A stretch of 5,945 nt of DNA, from positions 1-5,945 of the forward strand of contig JAKADF010000235.1 of assembly GCA_021820805.1 (NCBI GenBank), written 5' to 3'. The stretch comes from Bacillota bacterium (GTDB lineage: Bacteria; Bacillota; Bacilli; Alicyclobacillales; Alicyclobacillaceae). This document shows, in pieces, positions 1-5,345 of this stretch; position 1 is the stretch's first letter, and every line of letters begins with the position of its first letter. A program made the translations under genes and the position numbers. Below the pieces are notes generated by a model. It saw only the letters and a list, made by a program, of their open reading frames with translations. It was not told where the DNA came from and did not search any database.

Positions 1-687
1 GACGAAGTTTCTGCAATAGTCCCTTATATTTGTATTTCAGAAGCTCTAAAGGTAAGAAAATTAAGTCTAAAAAGCAATAGAATTATTATCCAAGGCTTTG
101 GGAATATTGGCAGTTCGCTGGCTAAATCCCTGTATGATTCAGGTGCCTTTATTGTAGGGATTTCGGATGCATACGGTGCCATATACAGTGACCAAGGTTT
201 AGATATCGATGATCTCTTAGAAAGGCGAGATTCGTTTGGAACCGTCACAAAACTATATCAAAAAAATATTTCAAACGAAGAGTTGTTGGAACAAGCGTGT
301 GATATTATGGTTTTTACTGGATTAGACTTCAAGTTAACAGCAGAAAAAGTAAATCGCATACAGGCTTGCATCGTTGTCGAAGCGACTAGTCAATCCATGT
401 CGCGTGAAGCAATTTCTGTGTTGGATCAAAAGGGAGTTTTGTTGATACCAGATATATTAGCTAATTTAGGTGGATCAATAATTTCTTATCTTGAGTGGGT
501 TCAAAATCGAGACGGGTACTTCTGGACATCTGCTGAAGTTGTGTCGAAATTGTCCAGTATAATGTATTCTAGCTTTTGGACAGTCTATAAAATTGCAGCG
601 AAGTATAAAACCGACTTCGGTTTAGCATCTTATATTGCAGGAATCAAGCATTTAATATCAGCATCGAAATTGAGAGATTGGGTGTAA
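1..687 (+). CDS. Glu/Leu/Phe/Val dehydrogenase family protein, C-terminal part (5' end outside window), divergent
   Basis: This is the last 228 residues of an ELFV (glutamate) dehydrogenase-type protein, open from base 1 and ending in TAA at 685-687. Seen: a Rossmann motif GFGNIG at residues 32-37 of the fragment, then GISDAYGAIY, GLDIDDLLERRDSFGTV and the C-terminal SYLEWVQNRDGYFWT block, all close to Bacillus RocG/GudB. Active family members interconvert glutamate and 2-oxoglutarate with NAD(P) in the cytoplasm. Odd: the motifs lining the nicotinamide pocket are changed. The usual CDILVPAA reads CDIMVFTG (301-321), EAANGPTT reads EATSQSMS (379-402), and SAGGVTVSY reads NLGGSIISY (463-489). 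The frame is intact, so this is not simple decay. It may be an inactive or re-purposed paralogue. Position matches gudB upstream of sleB in B. subtilis, but I do not assign that symbol. The family is certain; activity is doubtful. No convincing terminator follows. Confidence 0.9.
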   Translation, partial: DEVSAIVPYICISEALKVRKLSLKSNRIIIQGFGNIGSSLAKSLYDSGAFIVGISDAYGAIYSDQGLDIDDLLERRDSFGTVTKLYQKNISNEELLEQACDIMVFTGLDFKLTAEKVNRIQACIVVEATSQSMSREAISVLDQKGVLLIPDILANLGGSIISYLEWVQNRDGYFWTSAEVVSKLSSIMYSSFWTVYKIAAKYKTDFGLASYIAGIKHLISASKLRDWV

Positions 688-749
688 GCCTAATTTTACG
701 GCAGGACTTTTAGAGGGATATGCCGAATGCAATTATGGGTTTTAGCAAG

Positions 750-778
750 TTTATGTACATAAGTGTTCGTCCATACTA
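750..778 (+). promoter_or_regulatory. Candidate sigma-G/F-type (forespore) promoter for the small Cys protein gene
   Basis: The sequence CATACTA at 772-778 is an exact match to the sigma-G -10 consensus CATNMTA. Upstream, TTTATG at 750-755 keeps only the ATR core of the -35 element, with a 16-bp spacer, slightly shorter than the usual 17-18. Transcription would start near 785, about 29 bases before the ATG at 814. The weak -35 keeps this tentative. No sigma-A promoter as good is visible here. Confidence 0.4.
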
Positions 779-800
779 TGCTCATTCGTCTTTATAGATT

Positions 801-807
801 AGGAGGT
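801..807 (+). promoter_or_regulatory. Strong ribosome binding site fixing the start at 814
   Basis: AGGAGGT lies 7 bases upstream (counting from GGAGG) of the ATG at 814-816. This decides against the longer reading from 763, which would place the site inside the coding region and has no Shine-Dalgarno of its own. Confidence 0.85.
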
Positions 808-813
808 ACCACA

Positions 814-1020
814 ATGCGGTCGGAAACACTCGCGTTACAAAGAGTGAGCGACGACATGTTGTTGTCCAATCAAAGAATTAAGGTGCACATTCGGTGCAGA
901 AAATGTGGAGAGAGTTTCATTTTGCGCGGTATACGTGATGCGAAAGGTCATATAGAGACTGGATTCAAACGGTGCTTGTGTGACAATGAAGAAGAATTCG
1001 ATATTGCTCCATTAAATTGA
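814..1020 (+). CDS. Small zinc-ribbon-like hypothetical protein (68 aa)
   Basis: I do not recognise this protein. The ATG at 814 is set by the AGGAGGT at 801-807 and gives 68 residues. Seen: an N-terminal stretch without obvious motif, then CRKCG (Cys28, Cys31) inside a strand-like IRCRKCGESFILRG segment, then KRCLCDNEEEFDI (Cys54, Cys56). The four cysteines, as CxxC and CxC about 22 residues apart, suggest one structural metal (zinc) site. There is no signal peptide or membrane segment, so it is probably cytoplasmic. It is a single-gene unit: a candidate forespore promoter lies upstream and an intrinsic terminator starts 40 bases after its stop. Its place directly before sleB, and the possible sigma-G promoter, hint at a sporulation or spore role; this is inference. 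The metal site is predicted from spacing only. Confidence 0.8.
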   Translation: MRSETLALQRVSDDMLLSNQRIKVHIRCRKCGESFILRGIRDAKGHIETGFKRCLCDNEEEFDIAPLN

Positions 1021-1059
1021 GGAAATCAACCCTTATTCATACACATACAAAGAATCTTG

Positions 1060-1098
1060 ATATGCCTGTCGCCAAGACAGGCATATTTACTTTTTAAT
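1060..1098 (+). terminator. Rho-independent terminator after the small Cys protein gene
   Basis: A perfect 10-bp inverted repeat (arms 1061-1070 TATGCCTGTC and 1076-1085 GACAGGCATA) surrounds the 5-base loop GCCAA. It is extended by an A-T pair (1060/1086) and followed by a T-rich tract, TTTACTTTTTA. It closes the 814-1020 transcription unit and separates it from sleB. Confidence 0.85.
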
Positions 1099-1109
1099 GA
1101 GCCAAACTA
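1080..1109 (+). promoter_or_regulatory. Probable sigma-G-type promoter of sleB-ypeB
   Basis: The -35 element GGCATA (1080-1085) matches TGMATA at 5 of 6. The -10 element CAAACTA (1103-1109) matches CATNMTA at 6 of 7. The spacer is 17 bp, ideal for sigma-G. Known: B. subtilis sleB is transcribed in the forespore by sigma-G. The -35 lies inside the 3' arm of the preceding terminator, so the two signals share DNA. The start would be near 1116, giving a leader of about 42 bases. Confidence 0.6.
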
Positions 1110-1157
1110 CTGTTCACTAGGGCCTGCATCATCGTTGGGAGGGAGCGTATCTCTACA

Positions 1158-1925
1158 GTGAACAAGTGGTTGGCTCGGCTTATGACAACGGTTGCAATTT
1201 TAATTGCAGCGATGAGTTTATCGACGTCTACTCCAGCAGCATTTTCTGCACGAAATCTTGCGATCGGATCCCAAGGGTATGATGTAGATGAATTGCAACA
1301 GCGGTTGCGATTCATTGGATATTATTGGGGGAAGGTTGACGGCACATTCAGTTGGGACACATACTGGGCGGTTAGGACCTTTCAGTACAATTTTGGACTT
1401 CCTGTAACTGGCCTGGTAAATATGAAAACAAAAGTTAAACTGGCCGATAGTACAAAAGCATGGCATCCAAAATCTTCAAATACCAGTCAATCTTCTGGTG
1501 CGGCAAACAATCAAGGACAGCAAAGTTCATCTAACTCTGCAGCAAATATTCCAAGTCAGGTAAATGGTATTTCAAAATCTGACATTAATTTAATGGTGCA
1601 TGTGGTAAATGGTGAAGCCAGAGGGGAGCCATTTAAAGGGCAAGTAGCAATAGCTGCAGTCATTCTTAATCGTCTTAAAGATTCACGCTTTCCGAATACT
1701 ATTCCGGGAATTGTGTACCAACCTGGCGCATTTACATGTGTATCCCACGGTCAGATAAATCTGCAGCCAAAGCAGAGTTGTTACCGGGCTGTAATGAAGG
1801 CGCTCCACGGAGCAGATCCTTCGCAGGGAGCCGTTTACTACTATAACCCAGCGACAGCAACCAGTTCATGGATATGGTCTCGACCGGAAATAACACAAAT
1901 TGGGCAACATATATTTTGCCGATGA
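1158..1925 (+). CDS. sleB: Spore cortex-lytic enzyme SleB
   Basis: SleB is a lytic transglycosylase that cuts the muramic-delta-lactam-containing cortex of germinating spores. This reading has 255 residues from a GTG start, with a GGGAGGGAG site at 1137-1145 placed rather far (12 bases) upstream; no better start is in frame. Seen: an N-terminal signal sequence (hydrophobic about 8-21, likely cleavage near AFS-A at 28-31); a peptidoglycan-binding domain (PG_binding_1) at about 35-98 with GSQGYDVDELQQRLRFIGYY and DGTFSWDT; a Ser/Asn/Gln-rich linker at about 105-135; and the Hydrolase_2 (SleB/CwlJ) catalytic domain at about 141-255. The presumed catalytic Glu is Glu153 in NGEARGEP, with GAVYYYNPATATSSWIWSRP and IGQHIFCR further on. 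Cys194, Cys208 and Cys254 could form a disulfide. ypeB follows after 21 bases, its usual operon partner. Forespore expression is expected from the sigma-G-like promoter at 1080-1109. Confidence 0.95.
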   Translation: MNKWLARLMTTVAILIAAMSLSTSTPAAFSARNLAIGSQGYDVDELQQRLRFIGYYWGKVDGTFSWDTYWAVRTFQYNFGLPVTGLVNMKTKVKLADSTKAWHPKSSNTSQSSGAANNQGQQSSSNSAANIPSQVNGISKSDINLMVHVVNGEARGEPFKGQVAIAAVILNRLKDSRFPNTIPGIVYQPGAFTCVSHGQINLQPKQSCYRAVMKALHGADPSQGAVYYYNPATATSSWIWSRPEITQIGQHIFCR

Positions 1926-1933
1926 ACGGAGTC

Positions 1934-1939
1934 AGGAGG
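1934..1939 (+). promoter_or_regulatory. Ribosome binding site deciding the TTG start of ypeB
   Basis: AGGAGG lies 7 bases before TTG at 1947-1949. This strong site supports the rare TTG as the true start of ypeB; it precedes the membrane anchor at the expected distance. Confidence 0.85.
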
Positions 1940-1946
1940 GATTATT

Positions 1947-3269
1947 TTGTTACACCGGACCACATGGGTAGCTGCGCCCGTAATCGCACTCGTTGTACTC
2001 GGCAGTGGTTTGGGATGGGGGGGATATAACCAAAGCAGGCAACGTGCTTCGTTGGCGCAACAAGTTGAAAATCAGTATACATCGTCATTACACAACCTTG
2101 GCAGCCACACAGTTGGCATGGAAGACGAGATAGGAAAATCACTAATTAGCGGAGACAAAGCTGCTTTTCAATCACATTTACGTCATATATGGCGTTTAAG
2201 TTATGCTGCACAGACGGATGTTGGTCGTTTGCCATTTGAACTTATGCCGCTTCACAGTGTTCAAGCATACTTAGCTGCCGTAACTAAAGATACTGCAAAT
2301 TGGATTGATACGAGTGCAACTGGCACTGATCCTGCTATACACCATAAACTCGAGAACTATTATTCGGAATCAAAGCAAATTACGAAAGACATATCTGAAG
2401 TACAATCTGATGTTATAGATCACAATGCAAAATGGATTGACGCAATTCATCAAGTTGGTCATCCAGGTAACGGGCAAGCGGATAATCAAATTGTTGATGG
2501 TCTCCGTACTGTTGATTCCGAAACAGCCAGCTTTCTTGAACCTTCTGAGTCACTGGTTGGTACAAAGATAAAAAATACGGATGCGCTTAGTAATGAGCAG
2601 GCTATCTCTGCTGCACGGGCTAAAACGATTGTCGCAAAGTATTTTGGAATTACAGATACGGGCAGCTTTAAAGTAGGGCAGCCAAGTCAACATGCAGATA
2701 TACCTGTCTTTGTTATTGACGGGAAATTACCGTCTGGTACTTTTTCAGCTCATGTCAGCCAACACGGCGGTCACGTTCTGTATTTTGATATTGACCATCC
2801 TGAGACAAAAGGGTCATACGATTTTGTACAATCAATAGATGATGCAAAAGCATGGTTGACTTCACATGGGATTGTAAATCCGAAGATTTTTTCACAAACG
2901 CAGTATGATAATATAGCTTATTTAGTGTTTGTCCCGATTTTCCAAAATCAGCTGGTTCTAAATCAAAACATATCAGTACAGGTGTCACTTAGTGATGGAA
3001 CTATTATTGGGTACGATGGAAGGGCCTATTACAACCACCCGGTTCAAAGTGTCCCGAAACGGGTGTATTCTTCTGAGTCCCTGCATAAAAAACTAACGTC
3101 TCATTTCCAAATTAAATCTGAAGAGAACGTAATTGCGATGGATGACGCAGGGGATTATCAACCTGCAGTTTTATTTTACGGTGTCGCTGGAAAGGAAACC
3201 TACCGAATTTTGATGAATGCACGTACTGGAGCAGAGATGTCAATTGAACAATTAACTCGACACACATAA
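1947..3269 (+). CDS. ypeB: Germination protein YpeB
   Basis: YpeB is the partner of SleB: in Bacillus the two proteins depend on each other for stability in the dormant spore, and YpeB is cleaved on germination. The protein has 440 residues from the TTG start, close to the roughly 450 of the B. subtilis protein. Seen: a single N-terminal membrane anchor or uncleaved signal at about 7-27 (VAAPVIALVVLGSGLGWGG); a long helical region at about 35-205 typical of the YpeB N-domain; then three PepSY (YPEB)-type repeats at about 216-285, 293-362 and 373-437. Each repeat has an Ala-rich helix (for example EQAISAARAKTIVAKYFG) followed by beta strands ending in a GxxxxxD/N turn. It lies 21 bases behind sleB and should be co-transcribed. 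It most likely sits at the outer side of the spore inner membrane. No terminator is obvious after it. Confidence 0.95.
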   Translation: MLHRTTWVAAPVIALVVLGSGLGWGGYNQSRQRASLAQQVENQYTSSLHNLGSHTVGMEDEIGKSLISGDKAAFQSHLRHIWRLSYAAQTDVGRLPFELMPLHSVQAYLAAVTKDTANWIDTSATGTDPAIHHKLENYYSESKQITKDISEVQSDVIDHNAKWIDAIHQVGHPGNGQADNQIVDGLRTVDSETASFLEPSESLVGTKIKNTDALSNEQAISAARAKTIVAKYFGITDTGSFKVGQPSQHADIPVFVIDGKLPSGTFSAHVSQHGGHVLYFDIDHPETKGSYDFVQSIDDAKAWLTSHGIVNPKIFSQTQYDNIAYLVFVPIFQNQLVLNQNISVQVSLSDGTIIGYDGRAYYNHPVQSVPKRVYSSESLHKKLTSHFQIKSEENVIAMDDAGDYQPAVLFYGVAGKETYRILMNARTGAEMSIEQLTRHT

Positions 3270-3310
3270 TTTTAGGAGTTAATACCAGTACCTCCCTCCT
3301 GCGAATTTAG

Positions 3311-3316
3311 TATAAT
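3311..3316 (+). promoter_or_regulatory. Sigma-A-type -10 box before the PilZ gene
   Basis: A perfect TATAAT stands at 3311-3316, with transcription expected near 3323, about 27 bases before the proposed start codon. The -35 region at 3288-3293 (GTACCT) is poor, so the promoter may be weak or need an activator. It would give the PilZ gene vegetative expression separate from the forespore operon upstream. Confidence 0.5.
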
Positions 3317-3336
3317 AGCTGATACAGAGGAGTAGA

Positions 3337-3345
3337 GGGGGAGGT
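3337..3345 (+). promoter_or_regulatory. Strong ribosome binding site pointing to an ATT start
   Basis: GGGGGAGGT is a near-ideal Shine-Dalgarno. Five bases after its GGAGG core comes ATT (3350-3352) in the PilZ frame; ATC at 3347 is too close. No ATG, GTG or TTG occurs in this frame between the stop at 3320-3322 and GTG 3425, and nothing like a ribosome site precedes that GTG. Confidence 0.7.
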
Positions 3346-3349
3346 AATC

Positions 3350-4009
3350 ATTCCTACGCCAGCTGTTGGTCAAACAATTCGGGTATGGCTGTCTAGTGGT
3401 GCGAAAGAATTTTATCAATCAAAAGTGGCGGATATTTCGCCCAAGTTTATGTATATTGAACTGCCGCTGCATAGTACTGATCATCGCCCATACAACGACG
3501 GTGTAGGTTCTGCAATATGGATTGAGTTTCACGCCATGGATGGATCAATTTGCACTTACGAAACTAGAGTTTATGAGTTGTTGGAAATGCCCATGAAAGT
3601 ATTGCAGGTTGATTCACCAGAAGTCGTAAGAGTGGAACGAGAACAACGCAGAGAATTTGTCCGTGTATCGGCTGATTTAGAAGTCAAAATTCAAGTTTCA
3701 CAAACAGGAAAACCAGCTAGTACGAAGGTCTATACCCGAGACATTAGCGGTGGCGGAATGTCTTTATTATTACCGAGGGCTGTTACGTTACATGCAGGGC
3801 AAGAAATACATGCACAGTTTCAACTGCCTTTAAAGGCAGGACGAGTTATTGAAATCAGTACAAAATGTCTTGTCATTCGTCTGAGTGATCGAAATGACCT
3901 AGGTTTCGCGTCGGCTTCCTTAAAATTCATCGGAATGAAAGAATCAGTGCGTCAGCGAATTATTCAGTACACCTTTATGAGGCAACGGTTCATTAATAAT
4001 CTGACATAG
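3350..4009 (+). CDS. ypfA: PilZ-domain c-di-GMP receptor, YpfA/DgrA/MotI-like (flagellar brake family)
   Basis: This is a cytoplasmic c-di-GMP-binding protein of the YcgR family. The B. subtilis counterpart (YpfA, also DgrA/MotI) binds c-di-GMP and inhibits the flagellar stator protein MotA. From ATT at 3350 it has 219 residues, against about 217 in B. subtilis. A start at GTG 3425 would cut off the first 25 residues, including the conserved VGQTIRVWL strand. Seen: an N-terminal YcgR-like beta domain at about 5-95, then a PilZ domain at about 98-210. The PilZ domain has an intact c-di-GMP signature: QRREFVRV (Arg pair within residues 99-106) and DISGGG (131-136, matching D/NxSxxG). It is conserved next to ypeB in Bacillus, though function differs. 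It seems to have its own promoter at 3311-3316. The non-canonical start is the one unusual point; a sequencing error is less likely, given the spacing and length. Confidence 0.88.
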   Translation: MPTPAVGQTIRVWLSSGAKEFYQSKVADISPKFMYIELPLHSTDHRPYNDGVGSAIWIEFHAMDGSICTYETRVYELLEMPMKVLQVDSPEVVRVEREQRREFVRVSADLEVKIQVSQTGKPASTKVYTRDISGGGMSLLLPRAVTLHAGQEIHAQFQLPLKAGRVIEISTKCLVIRLSDRNDLGFASASLKFIGMKESVRQRIIQYTFMRQRFINNLT

Positions 4010-4050
4010 CAAGGCTTGGACTGCATAAAATTTGACATGGGGGGATAACC

Positions 4051-4504
4051 ATGTCGCAGGCTTCAAACCATAAGTTGCTTCAAAAATTGACAGGTTACAT
4101 AGACGGATGGATAGTTCCAATTGCTTTTGGCACTTTCTCTGTATTAGTTGTTGCTCAATTCTTAACTTCGTTTGGACCCGTACGGACATATGTAGACAGG
4201 ATTGAAGGACGGTTTGTGGAGCAACCTGCTGCAGTAATTCCCACATCTGTTAATAAGGAATCCCAGTCCAGATATCACAGTAACGCTAAACGGGAAACCT
4301 TTGCTGAAGTTCACAACAACTTCACTAACATTAGTTGTGCATGAAGGGGATAAGCTTCAAATTCGATCTTCCGGTAAAGGTACTGCATACATTTCAATTG
4401 ACGATGACAATCCAGACTTATTTTTACCTGCCCCGGGTCAGACATTTCAAGTTAGTGGAGACCAACCTGAGGTTATCTTACCTGTGGTTTCGTTTACGCA
4501 TTAG
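4051..4504 (+). pseudogene. Frameshifted membrane-anchored hypothetical protein gene
   Basis: I do not recognise the family. The 5' part starts at ATG 4051 behind GGGGGGAT (4039-4046). It encodes a short N-terminus, one membrane segment at about residues 20-41 (WIVPIAFGTFSVLVVAQF) and a PVRTYVDRIEGRF segment, and stops at TGA 4342-4344. Its last 25-30 codons look unlike a protein. The next frame is open from 4238 to TAG 4502-4504 and reads like a small beta-rich domain: PSPDITVTLNGKPLLKF, then VVHEGDKLQIRSSGKG and ISIDDDNPDLFLPAPGQTF. Joining the two by skipping one base around 4255-4265 gives about 150 residues: anchor, linker and extracytoplasmic beta domain. A TTG at 4301 could start the second part alone, but it has no ribosome site and would cut a beta strand. 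Possible causes are a real indel, a sequencing error or programmed +1 frameshifting; the first two are likelier. Confidence 0.65.
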
Positions 4505-4519
4505 TCGAAATTCAAGTCA

Positions 4520-4561
4520 TTGCAATATTTTTGAGTAGTATGCTAGTATGACTTTGATAAT
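4520..4561 (+). promoter_or_regulatory. Candidate sigma-A promoter region for cmk-plsC
   Basis: Two overlapping choices are visible. One is TTGCAA (4520-4525), 18 bases, then TAGTAT (4544-4549) preceded by an extended TG at 4541-4542. The other is TTGAGT (4531-4536), 19 bases, then GATAAT (4556-4561), which is 5 of 6 to consensus but with long spacing. Either would place a 5' leader of roughly 100 bases before cmk. Confidence 0.4.
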
Positions 4562-4580
4562 AGATTAGTGTTTCTTGTCT

Positions 4581-4630
4581 ACTTCCGTTACACAAAGCGG
4601 AAGTGCAGCGGGTGGATGCCTGCCTTTTTT
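4581..4630 (+). terminator. Tandem hairpins with T6 tract in the cmk leader (terminator or attenuator)
   Basis: The first hairpin is ACTTCCG (4581-4587) with CGGAAGT (4598-4604), loop of 10. The second has a stem at 4608-4613 with 4618-4623 (GCGGGT/GCCTGC, two G-U pairs), loop GGAT, followed by C and six T at 4625-4630. The second has the form of an intrinsic terminator, about 40 bases before the cmk ATG. It could end transcripts from upstream, or act as an attenuator if transcription starts at 4520-4561. The stem is of modest strength. Confidence 0.5.
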
Positions 4631-4656
4631 AGGTTCTAGGCGCGGACGAGTAGCCG

Positions 4657-4662
4657 AAGGAG
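4657..4662 (+). promoter_or_regulatory. Ribosome binding site deciding the cmk start
   Basis: AAGGAG lies 8 bases before ATG 4671. It supports this start over the in-frame upstream reading from 4575, which would run through the T6 hairpin region and add about 32 residues not typical of the family. Confidence 0.85.
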
Positions 4663-4670
4663 CGTCTTTC

Positions 4671-5345
4671 ATGTCTCATATTAGTATCGCGATTGATGGC
4701 CCTGCTGGTGCCGGAAAGAGCACAGTTGCAAAATTGGTGGCACGACGATTGAAGTTTCTGTATGTTGACACGGGGGCTATGTATCGCGCCATTTCCTTAA
4801 TTGCTGTAAAAGCTGGGTGTTCAGTATCTGATGAAACTGAATTACTGAGCGAGGTTAAGCGTCATCAAGTTCGATTTGATAAAAATTCTGATGGCCTTTT
4901 GGATGTGTTTATCAACAGTAATAATGTTACACATGAGTTGCGCGGTCCAGAAGTATCTGATATTGTTTCGCAGGTTGCTGTTCATAAAGGGATACGGGCG
5001 TTGCTTACAGAATGGCAGAGGGGGTTTGCAACAAGGTATTCGGTCGTTATGGACGGACGAGATATTGGGACTATAGTATTACCAAATGCAAATTTGAAAA
5101 TTTTTCTTACTGCAGACTTAAAAGAGAGAGCAAAGCGAAGGGCTGCCGAACTAACTCGTAAAGGATACAATGTCTCGTTAGAAGAAATTATGCAAGCTAT
5201 GGCAATTCGAGACGAGCGTGATGCATCTCGTGATGTAGCACCTCTAAAAAAAGCTGATGATGCTATATCAATTGATTCGACAAATAAAACCGTTGATGAA
5301 ATTGTAAATGAAATATTAGTTTTAGTGGAACGGGTTAGAAAATGA
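4671..5345 (+). CDS. cmk: Cytidylate kinase
   Basis: Cmk transfers phosphate from ATP to CMP or dCMP, recycling nucleotides from RNA breakdown and phospholipid synthesis. The protein has 224 residues, the same length as the B. subtilis enzyme. Seen: P-loop GPAGAGKS at 10-17; YVDTGAMYRA as the nucleoside monophosphate-binding region; the ELRGPEVSDIVSQVA segment typical of Cmk; MDGRDIGT before the central strand; the lid region KERAKRRAAEL; and RDERDASRDVAPLKKADDAISID near the C-terminus. In that last motif the usual RDxxDSxR reads RDERDASR, a small deviation. It overlaps the next gene by ATGA (5342-5345), pointing to co-translation with the acyltransferase, a pairing common in Firmicutes. A structured leader with a terminator-like hairpin lies upstream and may control it. 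Confidence 0.97.
   Translation: MSHISIAIDGPAGAGKSTVAKLVARRLKFLYVDTGAMYRAISLIAVKAGCSVSDETELLSEVKRHQVRFDKNSDGLLDVFINSNNVTHELRGPEVSDIVSQVAVHKGIRALLTEWQRGFATRYSVVMDGRDIGTIVLPNANLKIFLTADLKERAKRRAAELTRKGYNVSLEEIMQAMAIRDERDASRDVAPLKKADDAISIDSTNKTVDEIVNEILVLVERVRK

Larger units (their letters stand above)
3289..3346 (+). promoter_or_regulatory. Possible Shine-Dalgarno-masking stem-loop in read-through RNA before the PilZ gene
   Basis: Bases 3289-3298 (TACCTCCCTC) can pair without a break with 3337-3346 (GGGGGAGGTA): nine Watson-Crick pairs and one G-U. This buries the whole ribosome binding site of the PilZ gene. The upstream arm lies before the -10 box at 3311-3316. RNA started at the local promoter would therefore lack it, while RNA reading through from sleB-ypeB would carry it. 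The pairing is seen; a regulatory role is inference. Confidence 0.4.

Noticed and set aside
24..248. Antisense reading frame opposite the GDH-like gene
   Set aside because: It mirrors conserved GDH codons and shows no ribosome site or recognisable protein features.
699..725. Terminator after the GDH-like gene (CGGCA ... TGCCG)
   Set aside because: Only 5 bp with a 17-base loop and no T-run follows.
763..813. Longer N-terminus for the small Cys protein, starting at GTG/ATG codons from 763
   Set aside because: This stretch contains the candidate -10 box and the AGGAGGT ribosome site for ATG 814, and has no ribosome site of its own.
4032..4037. Perfect TTGACA -35 element before the frameshifted gene
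   Set aside because: No -10 box lies 16-18 bases downstream; the expected place is already inside the coding region.
4605..4630. T-box riboswitch, because of the GGGTGG string before a T-run
   Set aside because: The rest of the T-box consensus (ACCGCG) and the long specifier stem region are absent, and cmk is not a typical T-box target.
4575..4670. N-terminal extension of Cmk from TTG 4575
   Set aside because: It runs through the hairpin/T6 region; the family starts a few residues before the P-loop and ATG 4671 has a good ribosome site.
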